In this document: positions 44,893-53,258 of the stretch, one piece after another
Layout: each line of letters begins with the position of its first letter
How positions within the stretch are numbered: the stretch's first letter is position 1
DNA from: Sphingomonas asaccharolytica NBRC 15499
Lineage (GTDB): Bacteria > Pseudomonadota > Alphaproteobacteria > Sphingomonadales > Sphingomonadaceae
Direction of reading: 5' to 3'
Assembly (NCBI RefSeq): GCF_001598355.1
Contig: NZ_BCYU01000009.1
Coordinates: forward strand, 16,039-80,038
DNA length: 64,000 nucleotides
Made by a program: the position numbers and the translations under genes
Notes under the pieces: model-generated
Database searches by the model: none
What the model saw: the letters and a program-made list of their open reading frames with translations, nothing else
Told to the model about the DNA's origin: nothing

Positions 44893-45555
44893 ATGACGAC
44901 CGACGACCCCGCCGCGCGGCTCGCCGGCGTCCGCGATGCGATTGCCCGGGCGGCGAAGCTCGCCGGGCGCAGCGACGCGATCGAACTGATCGCCATTTCC
45001 AAGACGCATCCCGCCGAGGCGGTCGAACCGTTGATCGCGGCGGGACAGCGCGTGTTCGGAGAGAATCGCGTGCAGGAAGCGCAAGGCAAATGGCCGGCGC
45101 TGCGGGAGCGCCACCCGGATATTCGCCTCGCCTTGGTCGGCCAGTTGCAATCGAACAAGGCGGCCGACGCGGTCGCCTTGTTCGATCAGATCCATTCAGT
45201 CGATCGCGCGTCGCTGATCGCCGCTCTGGCCAAAGCAATGGAAAGCGGGCGGCGCCCCGATTGCTTCGTCCAGGTCAATATTGGCGACGAGCCGCAAAAA
45301 GGCGGCTGCGCGATCGCCGATTTGCCGGGTTTGCTCGCCGAAGCGCGTGCTGCTGAGCTGCCGATCGTCGGGTTGATGGCGGTGCCGCCGCTCGAGGTCG
45401 AACCGGCACCCTATTTCGCGCTGCTCGCCAAGCTGGCGCGCGACAACAATGTGGCGGGGCTAAGCATGGGGATGTCGAGCGATTATCCGACCGCGGTGGC
45501 GCTGGGCGCCACCCACGTCCGCGTCGGATCGGCGCTGTTCGGGGTGCGCGCTTGA
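44893..45555 (+). CDS. PLP homeostasis protein (YggS family)
   Basis: A 220-residue PLP-binding protein with an alanine-racemase-like barrel but no racemase activity. The PLP lysine is in LIAISKTHPAEAVEPLIAAGQRVFGENRVQEAQGKW, followed by IRLALVGQLQSNKAADAVALFDQIHSVD and LSMGMSSDYPTAVALGATHVRVGSALFG, all family signatures. Known members (YggS/PLPBP) buffer pyridoxal phosphate and vitamin B6. ATG 44893 is only 22 bp from the divergent gene's start. The stop overlaps the HAD gene's start (TTGA). Confidence 0.94.
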   Translation: MTTDDPAARLAGVRDAIARAAKLAGRSDAIELIAISKTHPAEAVEPLIAAGQRVFGENRVQEAQGKWPALRERHPDIRLALVGQLQSNKAADAVALFDQIHSVDRASLIAALAKAMESGRRPDCFVQVNIGDEPQKGGCAIADLPGLLAEARAAELPIVGLMAVPPLEVEPAPYFALLAKLARDNNVAGLSMGMSSDYPTAVALGATHVRVGSALFGVRA

Positions 45556-46238
45556 GCGGCGGCGGCGTCATCACGGTCAGGTTCGCGGCGTTGCTGTTCG
45601 ATTTCGACGGCGTGCTGATCGAGAGCGAATATATCGGCAACAAGCATATCGCCGATTTTCTGACCTCGATTGGGCATCCGACCACGCCCGAACAATCGAT
45701 GGCCAATTTCATGGGCTATGCGGGGAAGGACTTTCTCGACCGCGTCGAAGCGTGGATCGGCCGCGCGCTGCCGGAGGACTTCTTCGCCGCGCGCGAGGCC
45801 GAGGATGCGCGGGTGATGGCGGAAGGGATCGGCGAGGTCGCCGGTGCCGTCGCCTTCGTCCGCTCGCTGCCGCGCGATCTACCCAAGGCGGTGGTATCGT
45901 CGAGCTCGACGCGCTGGATCCGCCGTCATCTCGAGCATATCGGCCTGTCGGACGTGTTCGGCGACCATCTCTATTCGGGCCGCGAGCATGTCGAGCGCGG
46001 TAAGCCGGCGCCCGATCTCTACCTCTACGGCGCCGAGAAGCTCGGCGTGGCGATCGGCGATTGCGCGATCATCGAGGATTCGCAAGTCGGCGCGACCGGC
46101 GCGGTCGCCTCGGGCGGGTACGTCATCGGCCTGTGCGCCGGCAACCATTGCGCGCCCGACCATGCCCAGCGGCTGCGGGCGATAGGGGTAGCGGCGGTGG
46201 CGTCGAGCTTTGACGAGGTCGTCGCGTTGCTCGGCTGA
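45552..46238 (+). CDS. HAD-family hydrolase (subfamily IA)
   Basis: A 228-residue phosphatase-type hydrolase. The nucleophile motif LLFDFDGVLIESE (Asp17, Asp19), the second motif AVVSSSSTRWIRRHL (Ser), the lysine in VERGKPAPDLYLYGAEKLG and the acidic motif CAIIEDSQVGATGAVASG make a complete HAD IA core with a helical cap. Substrates may be sugar phosphates or phosphoglycolate-like compounds. TTG 45552 overlaps the preceding stop; no ATG/GTG is nearer the nucleophile. Confidence 0.88.
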   Translation: MSGGGVITVRFAALLFDFDGVLIESEYIGNKHIADFLTSIGHPTTPEQSMANFMGYAGKDFLDRVEAWIGRALPEDFFAAREAEDARVMAEGIGEVAGAVAFVRSLPRDLPKAVVSSSSTRWIRRHLEHIGLSDVFGDHLYSGREHVERGKPAPDLYLYGAEKLGVAIGDCAIIEDSQVGATGAVASGGYVIGLCAGNHCAPDHAQRLRAIGVAAVASSFDEVVALLG

Positions 46239-46279
46239 CCTCAGGCGGGAACGTAGAATCCCCAGACGCCGCCCGACAG

Positions 46280-46489
46280 TTAGCCTGCGGCGAAGCGGAG
46301 TCGGCCGGCGGGACCGTCGGCCTCGTAGATATCGAAATAGTCGAGCTGATCGGGATAGGTCGGGTGGGGCAGCTGCAGCACTGGTTCGTGTGTCCGGTGC
46401 CATGTCAGCGCCCATATGTCCGCGCCGTCGATCGTCAGGCCGTCCTTCGTCATCCCGACATGTATCGCCCGCCAGCCGCCTCCCGCCAT
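46280..46489 (-). CDS. small hypothetical protein coupled to ribA
   Basis: A 69-residue soluble protein: WRAIHVGMTKDGLTIDGADIWALTWHRTHEPVLQLPHPTYPDQLDYFDIYEADGPAGRLRF reads as one small beta-rich domain. Its ATG lies 1 nt after the ribA stop, so it is very likely translated by reinitiation after ribA. It has no known motif. The composition (two W, many acidic and aromatic residues) suggests a real folded protein, and a similar short protein following ribA is worth looking for in relatives. Confidence 0.6.
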   Translation of the reverse strand: MAGGGWRAIHVGMTKDGLTIDGADIWALTWHRTHEPVLQLPHPTYPDQLDYFDIYEADGPAGRLRFAAG

Positions 46490-46490
46490 T

Positions 46491-47543
46491 TTAGAGCTGA
46501 TGCCCTGTCCGGTCGCGCTTGGTAGCCAGGTACTTCGCATTGAACGGATTGGCCGGCAGCGCGATCGGCACGCGTTCGGCGACCGTGATTCCCGCCGCCT
46601 CCAGCACGCGGACCTTTTCGGGATTATTGGTCAGCAGCCGGATCTTGGTCTGGCCGAGCAGATCGAGCATCCGCGCCGCGACGCGGAAATCGCGGGCGTC
46701 GACCGCGAACCCCAGCCGCGTATTGGCGTCGACCGTGTCGAACCCCTGATCCTGCAGCGCATAAGCGCGCAATTTGTTGACCAGCCCGATCCCGCGCCCT
46801 TCCTGGCGGAGATAGAGCAGGATGCCCCAGCCGGTATCCTCCATCGCGTGAATCGCGGCGTGGAGTTGCGGCCCGCAATCGCATTTGAGGCTACCGAGCA
46901 CGTCCCCGGTCAGGCATTCGCTGTGCAGCCGCACCAACGGCGGGCGGCCGTCGGGCTGGCCAATGATCAGCGCGACATGCTCGCCGGGCGAATCGGGCGA
47001 TCGGAACGCGACGATCTCCGAATTCTCCGAGCCGGCGACCGGCAATTTGGCGCGTGCCGCGATCGCCAGGCTGATCGGATCCTCGAACGCCTCGATATCG
47101 GCGATGGTAATGACCTCGTCCGGCGCCTGGCCGACAAAGAAGGCGGGAAGGGCCCCCGCGGTGCGTGCCAGGGCCAACGCTGCCGCCATGACGTCACGAT
47201 CGTCGACATGGATCGCGCGGAACGGGCCCTTCATCGGGGTCGCCATGTCGAGTTGGGGATCGGCGAGCGCGACCGCGCAGTCGAAATCGATCCAGAACGT
47301 GCGCTCGACCAGCACTGGCGAATCGGGAATCGCCGCCTCGAGTTGATTGGCGAGCTTGAGCGTCGCGGCGCGCCCGGCCGACAGCAGGATCGGCGACTCG
47401 CCCTCGGGGTCGAACGCCTTCATCCGCCCGGCATCGGCGGTTTCGATCGCCAACAGCCCGACCGGCGCGCCGGCGCCTTGGATCGCGATCGGCCAGCCAC
47501 GGCGCAGCGCGTCGATCGCGCGGGCGACGTCGCGCGCGCTCAT
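46491..47543 (-). CDS. ribA: GTP cyclohydrolase II with N-terminal RibB-like domain
   Basis: A 350-residue protein. Residues ~145-340 are GTP cyclohydrolase II: HSECLTGDVLGSLKCDCGPQL supplies the zinc cysteines, LLYLRQEGRGIGLVNKLRAYALQDQGFDTVDANTRLGF the nucleophile arginine region, and RLLTNNPEKV is the last signature. It opens the riboflavin pathway. The first ~145 residues resemble a RibB-type (DHBP synthase) fold but lack its acidic active-site loop (no DDED-type cluster), so they look degenerate. It is 10 bp downstream of xth on the same strand. Confidence 0.9.
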   Translation of the reverse strand: MSARDVARAIDALRRGWPIAIQGAGAPVGLLAIETADAGRMKAFDPEGESPILLSAGRAATLKLANQLEAAIPDSPVLVERTFWIDFDCAVALADPQLDMATPMKGPFRAIHVDDRDVMAAALALARTAGALPAFFVGQAPDEVITIADIEAFEDPISLAIAARAKLPVAGSENSEIVAFRSPDSPGEHVALIIGQPDGRPPLVRLHSECLTGDVLGSLKCDCGPQLHAAIHAMEDTGWGILLYLRQEGRGIGLVNKLRAYALQDQGFDTVDANTRLGFAVDARDFRVAARMLDLLGQTKIRLLTNNPEKVRVLEAAGITVAERVPIALPANPFNAKYLATKRDRTGHQL

Positions 47544-47553
47544 CGCGGCGCCT

Positions 47554-48345
47554 TCACAGGTCGAACTCGGTCATGATCGGGACATGGTCCGATGGCTTGA
47601 GCCAGTTGCGGCAGTCCTCGAACACCTGATGCGACCGCGCCGTGGCGGCGACATCGGCGGTCGCCCACATATGGTCGAGCCGGCGGCCGCGATCGTTGAC
47701 CGTCCAATCGGGCGAGCGATAGCTCCACCAGGTGTGCAGGCGCGCCGGCGCGGGATAGAAATGGCGCCCGAGATCGACCCAGGAATTCGAATCCTTGAGC
47801 CGGTTGAGCGCGTCGACTTCGATCGGCGTGTGGCTGACGACCTTGATCAGCTGCTTGTGGCTCCACACGTCCGATTCGAGCGGCGCGATGTTGAAGTCGC
47901 CGGTCAGGATGGTCGGGCAATCGAGCGTCGCCGACCAGGCGGTCATGCGTTCGACGAAATCGAGCTTCTGGCCGAACTTGGCATTGATCTCGCGGTCGGG
48001 GATGTCGCCGCCCGCGGGCACATAGACATTCTCCAACCGCACGCCGTTCGGCAACCGCACGCCGACATGCCGCGCCTCGCGATTGGCCTGCCAGTCGAAT
48101 CGATCGTCCTCGACCAGCGGAATCCGGCTGATGATCGCGACGCCGTGATGCATGCGCTGGCCGTGAAGGAAGATCGTGTCATAGCCGAGCGCGCGGAACG
48201 CGCCTTCGGGGAAGTCGGCGTCGATCACCTTGGTTTCCTGCAGGCACAAGATGTCGGGCGCCACTTCGCGCAGGAATTTCTCGACGATTTCGATGCGGAA
48301 CCGCACCGAGTTGATGTTCCAGGAGACGATCTTGAGGGAGGTCAT
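47554..48345 (-). CDS. xth: exodeoxyribonuclease III
   Basis: A 263-residue AP endonuclease/exonuclease of the EEP fold. KIVSWNINSVRFR, LCLQETKV (catalytic Glu), VAIISRIPLVEDDRF, the metal and base motif TGDFNIAPLESDVW, and the final SDHVPIMTEFDL (catalytic Asp-His) are all in place. It cuts DNA at abasic sites in base-excision repair. ATG 48345 is preceded by a 32-bp-arm hairpin at 48376. It sits upstream of ribA on the same strand. Confidence 0.96.
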   Translation of the reverse strand: MTSLKIVSWNINSVRFRIEIVEKFLREVAPDILCLQETKVIDADFPEGAFRALGYDTIFLHGQRMHHGVAIISRIPLVEDDRFDWQANREARHVGVRLPNGVRLENVYVPAGGDIPDREINAKFGQKLDFVERMTAWSATLDCPTILTGDFNIAPLESDVWSHKQLIKVVSHTPIEVDALNRLKDSNSWVDLGRHFYPAPARLHTWWSYRSPDWTVNDRGRRLDHMWATADVAATARSHQVFEDCRNWLKPSDHVPIMTEFDL

Positions 48346-48375
48346 GCGCTCGCGATGTAGCTATCGATCCGTCGC

Positions 48376-48453
48376 GGTGCCAGCCTGCTCCGCCACCCGA
48401 CCTCCCAACGTCAGTATTCTATGGGAGGTCGGGTGGGGGAGCGGGCTGGCACC
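48376..48453. repeat. hairpin with 32-bp arms upstream of xth
   Basis: Arms 48376-48407 and 48422-48453 match as reverse complements at 30 of 32 positions with a 14-base loop (ACGTCAGTATTCTA-type sequence). It lies between the terminator of the preceding unit and the xth start, so an xth promoter must lie within or inside the 30 bp after it. The length is typical of a palindromic repeat insertion rather than an attenuator. Confidence 0.85.
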
Positions 48454-48472
48454 GCCCATCGGCGAGAGCCGA

Positions 48473-48517
48473 TCAAAAAGAGAAAGGCCCCTGTTCCGGG
48501 GGCATGGAACAGGGGCC
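48473..48517 (-). terminator. rho-independent terminator
   Basis: Read on the minus strand, GGCCCCTGTTCC-ATGCCCCC-GGAACAGGGGCC is a perfect 12-bp stem with an 8-base loop, followed by TTTCTCTTTTTG. This is a canonical intrinsic terminator for transcripts coming from lolA or from the candidate small RNA upstream. Confidence 0.8.
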
Positions 48518-48610
48518 GACCTAGCGTTCGTCACGCAGGCGGGAAGTGGTCCGTTTCAGGCAACAGGGGGAAAATCCTGAACCGCCCCACATCCGCGAGA
48601 ACTGTATTAA
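48473..48610 (-). ncRNA. candidate small RNA downstream of lolA
   Basis: The 126 bp between the lolA stop and the terminator contain no ORF. On the minus strand they hold a stem GGTTCAGG...CCTGAAAC region (paired core TTCAGG/CCTGAA, 6 bp) whose 15-base loop carries TTTTCCCCCTG, a C-rich apical loop complementary to Shine-Dalgarno sequences. The end is the strong terminator at 48473. Alphaproteobacterial trans-acting sRNAs often have that layout. No clear promoter box was identified and it may simply be the lolA 3' UTR. Confidence 0.4.
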
Positions 48611-48643
48611 GCGGGCAAAGCTGTCGCCCAGATGAACGGTGCG

Positions 48644-49267
48644 TTATTTTCTTGGGCCGCCGCGCACTGGATCGTTGAAGCGGAACGTTCCGTCGGAAAT
48701 CGGCACGTTGAACTTGGGATCCGACAGTCGAATCGTCGTGCGATTGTTCTGTGCGTCGAGCGCCACCCAGCCGCGCAGGATCAGCCCGGCCGGCCCCGCC
48801 GCGTTACGTTCGAACACCAACGTGATGCGGCCATATTCGGGATGTTTGGGATCGCTGGCGTCGACCGAAATGACGGAAGGATCGGCCGTCGGCATCACCT
48901 TGGCGAAGCGGCCGATATCCTTGCTGGGGTCGAGCAATACGCCGAGCGGCGATCCGCCGATCGGCCACCGCTGTTTCTGCCCGACCTGATAGTCGAGGAA
49001 CCATAACGACTTGCCGTCCGCGACAATCAGCATCGGCACGCTCTTCTGATATTGGAAGCGGAGTTTGCCCGGTTGTTTCAGCGACAGGACGCCGGTCAGT
49101 GTCTTGCCGTTGCGATCATATTGGCTGAACGCCGCGGTCATCGACTGGACGGCGCGCAAATGCTCCTGGACCTTGGCAAGGTCGGGCGACGTCGCGGCCG
49201 GCGCGGCAACGGCGGCGGTGGCGACGAAAGCGGGCACGAACAACAGCGCTAGGGCGCGAGACGTCAC
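48644..49267 (-). CDS. lolA: outer-membrane lipoprotein carrier protein LolA-like
   Basis: A 207-residue periplasmic protein. A signal peptide (ALALLFVPAFVATAAVAAPA) is followed by the LolA pattern: VQEHLRAVQSMTAAFSQYDRNGKTLTGVLSLKQPGKLRFQYQKSVPMLIVADGKSLWFLDYQ, with the R-F-x-Y residue typical for ligand binding. It carries lipoproteins from the inner to the outer membrane; LolB is not in the window. GTG 49267 is chosen because AGGAGAA lies 7 nt upstream; the longer frame shows no similarity. The divergent-gap REP pair follows on the other side. Confidence 0.93.
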   Translation of the reverse strand: MTSRALALLFVPAFVATAAVAAPAATSPDLAKVQEHLRAVQSMTAAFSQYDRNGKTLTGVLSLKQPGKLRFQYQKSVPMLIVADGKSLWFLDYQVGQKQRWPIGGSPLGVLLDPSKDIGRFAKVMPTADPSVISVDASDPKHPEYGRITLVFERNAAGPAGLILRGWVALDAQNNRTTIRLSDPKFNVPISDGTFRFNDPVRGGPRK

Positions 49268-49397
49268 GAATATTCTCCTGAAAAGCGCGCGAGATATGGC
49301 GCAGCGGGCTTGAACGCGTTGTGAACGCTCCAAGCTGGGCTACGGTTCAGCAAGTCGAGCCGGTTGGGATCATTGTAGCAAAGAAATTCGATTGTCG

Positions 49398-49473
49398 CGT
49401 GTTCCTGCGAAAGCAGGAACCCAGGGTAATTCAGTTCGGTGCTACCCTGGGCTCCTGCTTCCGCAGGAGCACG
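49398..49473. repeat. REP-like inverted pair (copy 4)
   Basis: CGTGTTCCTGCGAAAGCAGG...CAGGGTA from 49398 is mirrored by TACCCTGGGCTCCTGCTTCC...GCACG ending at 49473, with about 14 bp between. Same GAAA/TTCC loop theme as copy 1, but the stem sequence is different (CTGC instead of CCCC). It lies downstream of ftsK (257-bp gap 49268-49524) and could end its transcript. Apart from this the gap looks empty. Confidence 0.85.
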
Positions 49474-49524
49474 ATGTACAGAGTCGATTTCCTTGCGCGG
49501 AAATATCTCGACCATCGACAGGCG

Positions 49525-51828
49525 CTACAACGGATTCCCCTCGCGATCGCGCAGCACTTCGCGGCGGCCAACATGGTCGGGGCGGCCGACGATGCCGTCC
49601 TTTTCCATCCGCTCGATCAACCGCGCCGCCGAATTGTAGCCGATCCGCATCTGGCGCTGCAGCCACGAGGTCGACGCCTTCTGGCTTTCGACCACCAGCT
49701 GGATCGCGCCGCGATATTGCTGGTCCTCGGCCGAATCCTCACCCAACGGCGCGCCGTCGAGCGCGAAGCCGTCCTCATTCTCCTCGGTGACCGACTGGAT
49801 GTAGTCGGGCTGGCCTTGCGCGCGCCAGTGATCGGCGACCGCGCGGACCTCGTCGTCGCTGACGAACGGGCCGTGGACGCGGCTGATCTGCTTGCCATAC
49901 GCCATGTAGAGCATGTCGCCCTTGCCGAGCAGCTGTTCGGCGCCTTGTTCGCCCAGGATGGTGCGCGAATCGATCTTGCTGGTGACGTTGAACGAGATGC
50001 GCGTCGGCAGGTTCGCCTTGATCACGCCGGTGATGACGTCGACCGACGGCCGCTGTGTCGCCATGATCAGGTGGATGCCGGCAGCACGCGCCTTCTGCGC
50101 CAGTCGCTGGATCAGGAATTCGACTTCCTTGCCCGCGGTCATCATCAAATCGGCGAGCTCGTCGACGATGACGACGATCTGCGGCAGCGGCTCGAACTCG
50201 AGCTGCTCTTCCTCATAGACCGGCTTGCCGTCCTCGTATCCGATCTGCACCTTGCGCCCGAGCGGCTGGCCCTTGACCTTGGCGGCGCGCACCTTGTCGT
50301 TGAAGCTGGCCAGCCCGCGCACGTTGACCGAGGCCATCATGCGATAGCGGTCCTCCATCTGCTCGACCGCCCATTTGAGCGCGCGGACCGCCTTGGACGG
50401 ATCGGTGACCACCGGCGACAGCAGATGCGGGATGTCGTCATACATGCTCAGTTCGAGCATCTTCGGATCGATCATGATCATCCGGCACTGTTTGGGGTCG
50501 AGCTTGTAGAGCAAAGACAGGATCATGCAGTTGAGCCCGACCGACTTGCCCGACCCGGTCGTGCCGGCAACGAGCAGATGCGGCATCGGCGCCAGGTCGA
50601 CGATCACCGGGTCGCCCGCGGTGTTCTTGCCCAGCACGATCGGCAGCGAGGCCGACTGATCCTCGAACGCGTCCGACGCCATCAGCTCGTGGAGATTGAC
50701 CGTCTCGCGCCGGGCATTGGGCAATTCGATGCCGATCACGGTGCGCCCGGGGATCGGCGCGATGCGCGCGGACACCGCCGACATGTTGCGCGCGATATCG
50801 TCGGCGAGCTGCACGACTCGGCTCGCCTTGGTCCCGGCAGCGGGCTCGAGCTCGTAGATCGTCACCACCGGACCGGGATGGACCGCGGTGATCTGACCCT
50901 TGACGTGGAAATCGTCGAGCACGGTTTCGAGCAGGCGTGCGTTGCGCTCGAGCGCGGCCTTGTCGATCGGCCCGCCGGTCGAGGGCGGTGCCGCCTTGAG
51001 CAGATCGAGTGGTGGCAACGGATAATTGTCGCGCAGATCGAAACTGCCCTGTTTGGGCTTGGCCGGTTTGGCCGGCGCAGGCGCGGCATTGCGCTCGGCG
51101 ATCACCGGCGCCGGACGGTTGTCGGGCAATGCGACCGCGCGCGGCTGGCGAATCGACTGCTCCGATTCCATGTCGATCACGCGATCGCCCGGCCGCTGGT
51201 CGGTCAGGCGCTGCACCTCGGCCGATCGGCCGATTCGCGGCATCGTCGGCACGCGCGGGATTCCGACTTCCAGGCTCATGAACCAGATCACCGCACCCGA
51301 CAGCCCGGCGAGCGTCGCGACCACGCGGTCGGTCCACAACACTGCGACAGGGTTGCCGATCAACGCGATCAGCCATTTGAGGCCGTCGGCGATCAGCATC
51401 CCGACCAGCCCGCTCTTGCCGGCCGGCCAGTCGAGGCTGGCGCCGCCAGACAGGAATCCCTGCGCGGTCGCGACCAGCGCGAGGCCGAATGCTGCGCCAA
51501 GCGCCATCCGCCGCCAGCTGCCGACATCCTCGTCGCGCCACAGCCGCCAGGCGATCACCGGACCGATCGCCAGCATGCCCCAGGCCGGCCAGCCCAAGAC
51601 CGTGTAAGCGAGGTCGGCGAACACCGCGCCCGGATAGCCGATCAGATTCTGCGCCGGGCCGCCGGCCGCGGTGCTGAGCGACGGGTCGCCCGAATGATAG
51701 CTGGCGAGCGAAAGGACGAACAGCAACGACACCGCGGCGACCGCCACCGCGACGATCATCGCGCCCGATCGGGCAGCGCCCGCCTTCACCGTTTCCCGCC
51801 AGAGCGGCGTCTGCGCGCGGCTGGCCAT
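49525..51828 (-). CDS. ftsK: DNA translocase FtsK
   Basis: A 767-residue septal DNA pump. Four hydrophobic helices fill residues ~20-190. A proline- and charge-rich linker follows. The RecA-like motor has Walker A GTTGSGKSVGLNCMI (near residue 440), Walker B QIVVIVDELADLMM, and the helix LIQRLAQKARAAGIHLIMATQRPSVDVITG. The last ~65 residues (GYNSAARLIERMEKDGIVGRPDHVGRREVL) are the gamma winged-helix domain that reads KOPS-like polarity sites. It moves the chromosome ends to midcell and acts with XerCD. ATG 51828 follows GGGGGA. Confidence 0.97.
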   Translation of the reverse strand: MASRAQTPLWRETVKAGAARSGAMIVAVAVAAVSLLFVLSLASYHSGDPSLSTAAGGPAQNLIGYPGAVFADLAYTVLGWPAWGMLAIGPVIAWRLWRDEDVGSWRRMALGAAFGLALVATAQGFLSGGASLDWPAGKSGLVGMLIADGLKWLIALIGNPVAVLWTDRVVATLAGLSGAVIWFMSLEVGIPRVPTMPRIGRSAEVQRLTDQRPGDRVIDMESEQSIRQPRAVALPDNRPAPVIAERNAAPAPAKPAKPKQGSFDLRDNYPLPPLDLLKAAPPSTGGPIDKAALERNARLLETVLDDFHVKGQITAVHPGPVVTIYELEPAAGTKASRVVQLADDIARNMSAVSARIAPIPGRTVIGIELPNARRETVNLHELMASDAFEDQSASLPIVLGKNTAGDPVIVDLAPMPHLLVAGTTGSGKSVGLNCMILSLLYKLDPKQCRMIMIDPKMLELSMYDDIPHLLSPVVTDPSKAVRALKWAVEQMEDRYRMMASVNVRGLASFNDKVRAAKVKGQPLGRKVQIGYEDGKPVYEEEQLEFEPLPQIVVIVDELADLMMTAGKEVEFLIQRLAQKARAAGIHLIMATQRPSVDVITGVIKANLPTRISFNVTSKIDSRTILGEQGAEQLLGKGDMLYMAYGKQISRVHGPFVSDDEVRAVADHWRAQGQPDYIQSVTEENEDGFALDGAPLGEDSAEDQQYRGAIQLVVESQKASTSWLQRQMRIGYNSAARLIERMEKDGIVGRPDHVGRREVLRDREGNPL

Positions 51829-51940
51829 GGTCGAATCCCCCGAAATGTACGCTGTGCGTTCACGATCGATTCTCGCTCTACCGGAGTCCGACGTCAAGGC
51901 GGTGTGGATGGGAGGGGGCGAGAGCAGGCTGGTTGAGCAA

Positions 51941-51965
51941 AATCCTCCCCGTGCCGGGGAGGATT
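51941..51965. repeat. short hairpin AATCCTCCCC/GGGGAGGATT
   Basis: A perfect 10-bp stem with a 5-base loop in the 193-bp ftsK-ubiH divergent gap. The stem matches the ends of the 124-bp element at 20607 in its TCCTCCCC core, so it is probably a relic of the same repeat class. No promoter motif is clear. Confidence 0.6.
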
Positions 51966-52021
51966 AACGTTCGTCGCGCCACCCATTGCCGCCCTAGACC
52001 TCAAGTCGTAGGGCATCCCGC

Positions 52022-53239
52022 ATGTCTCAGGCTGATCTCCTCATCCTCGGCGGCGGGCTGGTCGGCAGCGCGCTTGCGGTTGCAGCCGACGCGCATGGCA
52101 TCACCAGCATCGTCGTCGATCCGGCCGATCCGGCGGTGGTCACCGCGGCGGGATTCGACGGGCGCGCCTCGGCGATCGCCAGTGCGCCGATGAACATGCT
52201 GCGCGCGATCGGGGTGGCCGATCGGTTGGCCGGCAAGGGCTGTCCGATCGAAGGCATCCGGGTGTCGGACGGGCTCGAACCCGGGGCGCTCGATTTCGTG
52301 CCGCAGGACGGCGAATCAGCGCTCGGCACGATGTTCGAGAATCGCGATCTGCGCACCGCCTTGCTCGATGCCGCCGGCGCCGCGCCGGGCGTCGACCTTC
52401 GAATGCAGACGCGCGCCGTCGCGATCGAGCGCGACGCGGCCGGCGTTCGCGCCACGTTGAGCGACGGGAGCCAGGTGTGCGCGTCGCTGCTGATCGGCGC
52501 TGAAGGCCGCAATTCGCCGACTCGCGAGGCGGCGGGGCTCAATGTCGCGCGCTGGACCTACGACCATGTCGCCTTGGTGACCTCGATCGGGCACGAGCAT
52601 AGCCACGAGAATGTCGCCTACGAGATCTTCTATCCCGAGGGACCCTTCGCGATCCTGCCGCTTAACGACGACGATCGCGGGCATCGTTCGGCGATCGTCT
52701 GGTCGGTGCGCGGGAACCAGGGGCCGGGCATGCAGAAGCTCGGCGACCGCGGCTATCTGGCCGAGCTCGAACGCAAGATGGGCGGATTCCTCGGCAAGCT
52801 GACCTGGCTTGGACCACGCTTCGCACATCCCCTCGGCTTTCACCACGCCGCGACGATCACCGCCGAGCGGCTGGCACTGGTCGGCGACGCCGCACACGGC
52901 ATCCATCCGATCGCCGGACAAGGCGTCAATGTCGGCTTCCGTGACGTCGCCGCCCTGGTCGAGGTGCTGGTCGACGGCAAGCGGATCGGGCTCGACGTCG
53001 GCGATCGCGCGCTGCTGACCCGCTACGAGCGCTGGCGCAGCCTCGACACCTTCATGGTCGCGGCGGCGACCGACGGGTTGACCCGATTGTTCGGAATTCC
53101 CGGCAAGACCGCCAGCGCGGTGCGGCGATTCGGGCTGACGGCGGTGCAACATGCGCCGATGCTGAAGGACCGCTTCATCGCCGAAGCGCGGGGCGAATCG
53201 GGGGCGTTGCCGAAATTGCTGGCGGGGTTGGTGGTTTAG
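52022..53239 (+). CDS. UbiH/UbiF/VisC/COQ6-family FAD hydroxylase
   Basis: A 405-residue flavin monooxygenase. ADLLILGGGLVGSALAVAADAHGI is the FAD Rossmann site, FENRDLRTALLDAA the family's second motif, LLIGAEGRNSPTREAAG the DG-type motif, and LVGDAAHGIHPIAGQGVNVGFRDVAAL the C-terminal FAD motif. It hydroxylates a ring position of ubiquinone precursors; which position (UbiH, UbiF, UbiI or the combined UbiL/M type) cannot be told. ATG 52022 fits the homology. It is divergent from ftsK. Confidence 0.93.
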   Translation: MSQADLLILGGGLVGSALAVAADAHGITSIVVDPADPAVVTAAGFDGRASAIASAPMNMLRAIGVADRLAGKGCPIEGIRVSDGLEPGALDFVPQDGESALGTMFENRDLRTALLDAAGAAPGVDLRMQTRAVAIERDAAGVRATLSDGSQVCASLLIGAEGRNSPTREAAGLNVARWTYDHVALVTSIGHEHSHENVAYEIFYPEGPFAILPLNDDDRGHRSAIVWSVRGNQGPGMQKLGDRGYLAELERKMGGFLGKLTWLGPRFAHPLGFHHAATITAERLALVGDAAHGIHPIAGQGVNVGFRDVAALVEVLVDGKRIGLDVGDRALLTRYERWRSLDTFMVAAATDGLTRLFGIPGKTASAVRRFGLTAVQHAPMLKDRFIAEARGESGALPKLLAGLVV

Positions 53240-53258
53240 ACTCTTTCTTCTCTCTTTT

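Noticed and set aside
49321..51936. 871-codon open frame antisense to ftsK
   Set aside because: Low-complexity Arg/His/Asp-rich translation with no motif. FtsK on the other strand has complete family motifs, and GC-rich third positions leave the opposite frame open.
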